Assembly (NCBI GenBank): GCA_964564015.1
Contig: CAZLZR010000042.1
Span: 1 to 42,069, forward strand
Direction of reading: 5' to 3'
Origin: Acetivibrio sp964564015
Lineage (GTDB): Bacteria; Bacillota; Clostridia; Acetivibrionales; Acetivibrionaceae
DNA: 42,069 nt
Within the stretch, counting starts at the first letter, position 1. Each line of letters begins with the position of its first letter. Positions 38,398-42,069 of the stretch are shown piece after piece. Both the position numbers and the translations under genes were made by a program. The notes under the pieces were generated by a model. It was given only the letters and a program-made list of their open reading frames with translations. It had not been told where the DNA came from and made no database searches.

Positions 38398-39392
38398 TGC
38401 TAATACCGCTTATTAAAGATAAAACATCGTGTGATTATCATAGATTAACACTTCCACTTACTACAATGGGAATGGATGTAAGTTATTACCTTCATAAACC
38501 TATAGGTGAAATTATTAATCAGGATACACACGCTGTTATCTTTAATAGATGGCCCGGTTTTGATATAATACATCTTCTTCGTCTTAAGAAAAAGTATAAC
38601 TTTAAGATTATCTGTGACTTAGATGATTTTTGGGAACTCTATCCAAATCATGTTCTCTACGAAACTTGGAAAAGAGAAAATATGTCTCAAAAGATTTTTG
38701 AAAGTATTTTCAATTCAGATTTAGTCACAGTAACTAACAGTAAACTTGCTGAGTTTGTAAGTAAATATAATAAAAATGTCGAAGTGGTACCTAACGGATT
38801 ACCTTATGACACCGGGCAGTTTGCCCCAAACTATACAAAATCAGATTTAGCAAGAGTAATTTACGCAGGAGGAACTTCCCATTTTTGGGATTTACACAGT
38901 ATCAGAAATCTATTTTATAAAGTAGGTAGAGAAAGCTTAAAAAATTACTGTGAGTTTGTATTAGCTGGTTATCAGGATAATGACGTTTTAAAAGGCATGG
39001 CTAGGATTATGTCAGGTAATGGTGTAGTCAATCAACGTAATAAAGAAGGGCTTCCTATTACGTCTTATATGAGCTTATATGATGATGCAGATATAGCTAT
39101 AGCACCTTTAGAAAGTAAAGTTTTTAATGCCTTTAAAAGCAATCTTAAAGTACTTGAAGCTGGAGCCAAAAATTTACCAATAATTGCTTCAAGAGTTGCT
39201 CCGTACTCTAATGAAAACTTACCGGGACAATTTCTTTGTGATGGTGTATATGAATGGTATTCAGTACTTAAGAGACTCGTAGAAAGTCCTGTTTATAGAC
39301 ATGAACAAGGTCTTAAGTTAGGAGAAGCTGTTAGAGAAAAATATAATCTATTTAAAATTAATGAATTAAGAAAGCAACTTTATGAATTATGA
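38397..39392 (+). CDS. glycosyltransferase, GT-B fold
   Basis: 331 aa. A Rossmann-like N-terminal half (AVIFNRWPGFDIIHLLRL, IICDLDDFWELYPN), then VVPNGLPYD and a C-terminal nucleotide-sugar region with IAPLESKVFN and KVLEAGAKNLPIIAS, typical of GT4-like enzymes. It may glycosylate DNA, virion proteins or host surface polysaccharide; the acceptor is unknown. Confidence 0.8.
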   Translation: MLIPLIKDKTSCDYHRLTLPLTTMGMDVSYYLHKPIGEIINQDTHAVIFNRWPGFDIIHLLRLKKKYNFKIICDLDDFWELYPNHVLYETWKRENMSQKIFESIFNSDLVTVTNSKLAEFVSKYNKNVEVVPNGLPYDTGQFAPNYTKSDLARVIYAGGTSHFWDLHSIRNLFYKVGRESLKNYCEFVLAGYQDNDVLKGMARIMSGNGVVNQRNKEGLPITSYMSLYDDADIAIAPLESKVFNAFKSNLKVLEAGAKNLPIIASRVAPYSNENLPGQFLCDGVYEWYSVLKRLVESPVYRHEQGLKLGEAVREKYNLFKINELRKQLYEL

Positions 39393-39852
39393 TGAACTTA
39401 TAAGTTCTGCTAATCAAGCAATAACTATTTCAAGTAGTATTGCTATATTTCTAGCAATACTATGTTTTTATCTTTTGTTTGACATAGACAGAATACGTAA
39501 AAGACATAAAGGTGAATTAGAGATAGCAAGGCAAACTGCTATTAAACAATCTAAAACTACTATTCGTGCCCAAGTATCTGAGGAAGTACTTCCTCTATTT
39601 TCTGAATTTCCCTATAATATAGGTGACCTCAAACTATTTGGCAAACCTATTGATTATGTATGCTTTGAAGGGATGAACGAATTTAGGGATGGAAATAAGG
39701 AGAAAGAGATAACAATTATCTTTGCTGATGTTAAGACGGGTAAGGCGGTAAAATCACCAGTACAGAGAGCTATTAAAAATGCTATTGATAACGGCAGAAT
39801 TAGATTTGAAGAATGGAGAATTGATGAAAATAACAAATTAAAGATTAAATAG
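39382..39852 (+). CDS. Holliday junction resolvase-like endonuclease with membrane anchor
   Basis: 156 aa. An N-terminal transmembrane helix (about 17-34), a charged linker (RKRHKGELEIARQ), then IIFADVKTGKAVKSPVQRAI (about 112-131) with Asp116 and Lys118 in a D-x-K catalytic motif, followed by a helix and RIRFEEW. This matches the predicted endonucleases distantly related to archaeal Holliday junction resolvases. The membrane helix is common in that family. Stop is TAG. Confidence 0.75.
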   Translation: MNYDELISSANQAITISSSIAIFLAILCFYLLFDIDRIRKRHKGELEIARQTAIKQSKTTIRAQVSEEVLPLFSEFPYNIGDLKLFGKPIDYVCFEGMNEFRDGNKEKEITIIFADVKTGKAVKSPVQRAIKNAIDNGRIRFEEWRIDENNKLKIK

Positions 39853-39853
39853 T

Positions 39854-40258
39854 ATGAAAGAAAGAAAGTATAAATGGAGTTTTGCAGAATTACTTGATAG
39901 ACTTACTATTGTACAACAAAAGGAAATCTACAATGTAGAACATAGAGATAAGTTTACTCAGGAACTTAATGATATCCTTTACGATTTAGGTCTTGAGATT
40001 GAGGAAGATAACATCAAAATAACACCTAATTTACTCAGGGATGTTATCGTACTTACTCTTATGAACTCGTGGATTTGGGCTAATGAAGATAACATAAGAA
40101 AAGGAGTAGCTGGAGAAAATAATCTTGTTCTTACTCACCAACTTAATGACCTTCGTTCAGCCGCAAAGAAAAGGATTCAGGAAGAAATTGGCGGACGTAT
40201 TGATTATAAACTTAATAACTTAAAAGCAGACAACCAGTTTGTCCCTTCAGGATATTAA
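39854..40258 (+). CDS. conserved phage hypothetical protein, 134 aa
   Basis: Starts MKERKYKWSFAELLDRLTIVQQKEI and has LTHQLNDLRSAAKKRIQEEIGGR near the end. Helical and charged. The SFAELxDRLTIVQxKEI segment is often found next to phage glycosyltransferases, as here, but the function is not known to me. Confidence 0.65.
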   Translation: MKERKYKWSFAELLDRLTIVQQKEIYNVEHRDKFTQELNDILYDLGLEIEEDNIKITPNLLRDVIVLTLMNSWIWANEDNIRKGVAGENNLVLTHQLNDLRSAAKKRIQEEIGGRIDYKLNNLKADNQFVPSGY

Positions 40259-40259
40259 T

Positions 40260-41162
40260 ATGAAAATATTATATATTTTACCACATTGTTCTACAGGAGG
40301 TATGCCTCAGTATGTTGTCAAACAAGTTGAAGAATTTGTTCAAGGTAACGAAGTTAGAATTATAGAAGTTAATAATTATTCTGATGAATATGTTGTTCAG
40401 CGTAATAAACTTAAGGCACTATGCTCTTTAAGACAACTTAGTGGAAAAACAGAACTTTTACCAAGAATAATTAATGAAATAGCTCCAGATGTGGTTCACT
40501 TCCAAGAAGTTCCTGAAAAGTATTTACCTGTTACAGTTCTTAGAAAGATATATGACCACAATAGAAAGTATTTTATTGTAGTTACTTCACATAGTTCACT
40601 TACAAGGCGTAGTGATTTTATGTTTATTCCTGATAGAATTGTTGCAGTTAACAACTGGCAAAAGGAACTTTTTTCTAAAGAACTACCTGAAACTCAGATA
40701 GATATATGGGAATATCCTATAGAAAGTAAGAAACCTACTCAAGAAGAAAAAGAAATAGCTAGACAAGAACTTGAGCATTTTTCATTTTCTGAACAATATA
40801 AAGGTAAACATATTCTTAATATAGGTTTATTTACTTCAGGTAAAAATCAGGCAGAATTATTTGAAATTGCACGAAAAGACCCTGAAAATCACTATCATTT
40901 TGTAGGAAATCAGGCAGAAAACTTCAGAAGTTATTGGGAGCCTTTGATGAAAAATAAACCCACTAATTGTTATGTATGGGGTGAAAGAGAAGATGTTGAA
41001 AGATTTTATAAAGCATGTGATGAGTTTTATTTCACATCCCTATTTGAACTTAATCCTTTGGTAATCAAGGAAGCTCTTAGTTTTGGATTACCCGTTAAGA
41101 TGAGAAAGCTTCCGACCTATGGTACGGATTATGATAATAACCCACTTGTAACTTATATTTAA
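40260..41162 (+). CDS. glycosyltransferase, GT4 family
   Basis: 300 aa from the ATG at 40260. N-terminal CSTGGMPQYVVKQ is the acceptor-side Gly loop; FELNPLVIKE (262-271) is the E-x7-E motif of GT4 retaining enzymes, contacting the nucleotide-sugar. It is a second glycosyltransferase of the same cluster and is followed by a third sugar-transfer enzyme. Confidence 0.88.
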   Translation: MKILYILPHCSTGGMPQYVVKQVEEFVQGNEVRIIEVNNYSDEYVVQRNKLKALCSLRQLSGKTELLPRIINEIAPDVVHFQEVPEKYLPVTVLRKIYDHNRKYFIVVTSHSSLTRRSDFMFIPDRIVAVNNWQKELFSKELPETQIDIWEYPIESKKPTQEEKEIARQELEHFSFSEQYKGKHILNIGLFTSGKNQAELFEIARKDPENHYHFVGNQAENFRSYWEPLMKNKPTNCYVWGEREDVERFYKACDEFYFTSLFELNPLVIKEALSFGLPVKMRKLPTYGTDYDNNPLVTYI

Positions 41163-41164
41163 TT

Positions 41165-42069
41165 ATGATATACGATAACCTTCAGAAAATAGATACTGAA
41201 ATAAAAAAAGAACCTATAGTAAATTACAATTTTATTAATGGAGCTTTCTGTGAATTACTAGATTTTCCTGAAAGTGATTATAAAGTAGAATTTATAAATA
41301 AAGATACTGGTAAAGTATTATACGATACAGTAATCGGTAATAATTCTTGGTGTAAATGCAGTTTTCAATATTATATAAATTGGCAAATTGTAATATCTAG
41401 TAATGGAGAAATAATATCTATAATCAATCAAGATTTAAAAGATAAAAAAGTACTTATCTCATTTGATTCTAAATCTTTAGGAGACAGTCTTGCATGGATG
41501 CCTTATGCTGATGAATTTAGGAAAAAGCACGGATGTAAAGTTGTAGTTTCCACTTTTAAAAACTTTCTTTTTGAAAGTCAATATCCAGAATTAGAATTTG
41601 TAAAACCCGGAACTGTAGTTGATGATATAATTGCTCAATATAATATTGGCTGGTATTATAGAGGAGATAATGTAGATTTTTATAAAAATGTAAGAGACCC
41701 TAAAATGTATCCTATGCAAAAAACTGCATCAGATATTCTTGGGCTTGATTATAAAGAAATAAGACCTCGTATAGAGATTCCTGAGGTTGATAAAACAAAC
41801 GATGTTTGTATATCAATACATTCTACAGCCCAAGCTAAATATTGGAATAATCCTACAGGATGGCAAGAAGTTACAGATTATCTTATACAAAAAGGTTATA
41901 ATCCAGTAATTGTTTCAAATGAGGGTGATGGATATATGAATAATAAATATCCTGTTGGTGCAAGTCAGTTGGCAGATACAAGTTTAGAAGCTACCATTAA
42001 ACAAATAAGTCAATCAAAACTTTTTATAGGCATAGGTAGTGGTCTTTCATGGCTTGCTTGGGCTTGCGG
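41165..42069 (+). CDS. glycosyltransferase family 9-like heptosyltransferase (autotransporter type), 3' truncated
   Basis: 301 residues before the window edge. Contains ISFDSKSLGDSLAWMPYADEF, PGTVVDDI, AQYNIGWYY, KTASDILGLDYKEIRP and, at the end, FIGIGSGLSWLAWA. This set is characteristic of the Aah/TibC-type O-heptosyltransferases that modify autotransporters in bacteria, also found in phages. Truncated only by the window, not by a mutation. Confidence 0.85.
   Translation, partial: MIYDNLQKIDTEIKKEPIVNYNFINGAFCELLDFPESDYKVEFINKDTGKVLYDTVIGNNSWCKCSFQYYINWQIVISSNGEIISIINQDLKDKKVLISFDSKSLGDSLAWMPYADEFRKKHGCKVVVSTFKNFLFESQYPELEFVKPGTVVDDIIAQYNIGWYYRGDNVDFYKNVRDPKMYPMQKTASDILGLDYKEIRPRIEIPEVDKTNDVCISIHSTAQAKYWNNPTGWQEVTDYLIQKGYNPVIVSNEGDGYMNNKYPVGASQLADTSLEATIKQISQSKLFIGIGSGLSWLAWAC

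Noticed and set aside
1..42069. Alternative genetic code (stop reassignment)
   Set aside because: TAA, TGA and at least one TAG (39850-39852) end well-defined genes, and none of the recognised proteins needs a stop codon read as an amino acid.
1..42069. CRISPR array, insertion sequence or integrase with att sites
   Set aside because: No regularly spaced repeats, no transposase or recombinase motifs, and no long terminal repeats were seen; the tRNA-like 3' ends are not accompanied by an integrase.

Overview
The window looks like about 42 kb of a large, AT-rich tailed-phage genome (Caudoviricetes) infecting a member of the Bacteroidota. The phage assignment rests on densely packed, mostly plus-strand genes that overlap by a few bases (ATGA, TAATG), many tiny unknown ORFs, tRNAs and a complete phage replication module. 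The host assignment rests on several promoters that match the Bacteroides housekeeping consensus (TTTG, 19-20 nt, TAnnTTTG), on weak or absent Shine-Dalgarno sequences, and on a B12-dependent ribonucleotide reductase. Two runs of exactly 100 N (9950-10049, 19371-19470) show a scaffolded, probably metagenomic, assembly. No capsid, portal, terminase or tail gene is visible, so this is the early/metabolic part of the genome.

Layout. 1-3.3 kb: small unknown genes, a lipoprotein, a structured RNA with a tRNA-like element, and a tandem gene duplication. 3.3-15.4 kb: a dispersed amide-bond chemistry locus holding two class I glutamine amidotransferase-like proteins, two gamma-glutamylcyclotransferase-like proteins, a phiEco32-type COOH-NH2 ligase, an ATP-grasp fragment (broken by a gap), a class II glutamine amidotransferase with an unusual hydrophobic leader, a second amidoligase and two unknown partner proteins. 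15.4-20.4 kb: tRNA-Arg(TCT), small proteins, a PD-(D/E)XK-like nuclease, an HNH fragment and a second lipoprotein. 20.4-22.1 kb: a roughly 640-nt highly structured non-coding region next to tRNA-Met(CAT), then a second structured RNA with its own promoter, directly upstream of the DNA polymerase. 22.1-33.0 kb: replication and nucleotide genes (family B polymerase, SF2 helicase, probable loader, DnaB-like helicase, RecB/Cas4-like nuclease, DEDDh exonuclease, SSB-like protein, TOPRIM primase, dNTP pyrophosphohydrolase/HAD fusion, MazG). 33.0-38.4 kb: a lone minus-strand gene, class II RNR, RecA, a second MazG, HNH nuclease and a GroES-like co-chaperonin. 38.4-42.1 kb: glycosyltransferases, a Holliday-resolvase-like nuclease and a truncated heptosyltransferase-like gene.

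How the genes work together. The replication block is a nearly complete replisome plus recombination, with dNTP supply (RNR) and several dNTP-trimming enzymes. The 3-15 kb locus has what is needed to release ammonia from glutamine, form amide or peptide bonds with ATP and remove gamma-glutamyl groups. By family precedent it makes a small peptide-like product or modifies a protein or peptidoglycan; the target is unknown. The glycosyltransferases may decorate a virion or host surface. The most novel signals are the amidoligase locus with its exported-looking amidotransferase, the large RNA beside tRNA-Met, the polymerase leader RNA, and three tRNA-like elements with abnormal anticodon arms.
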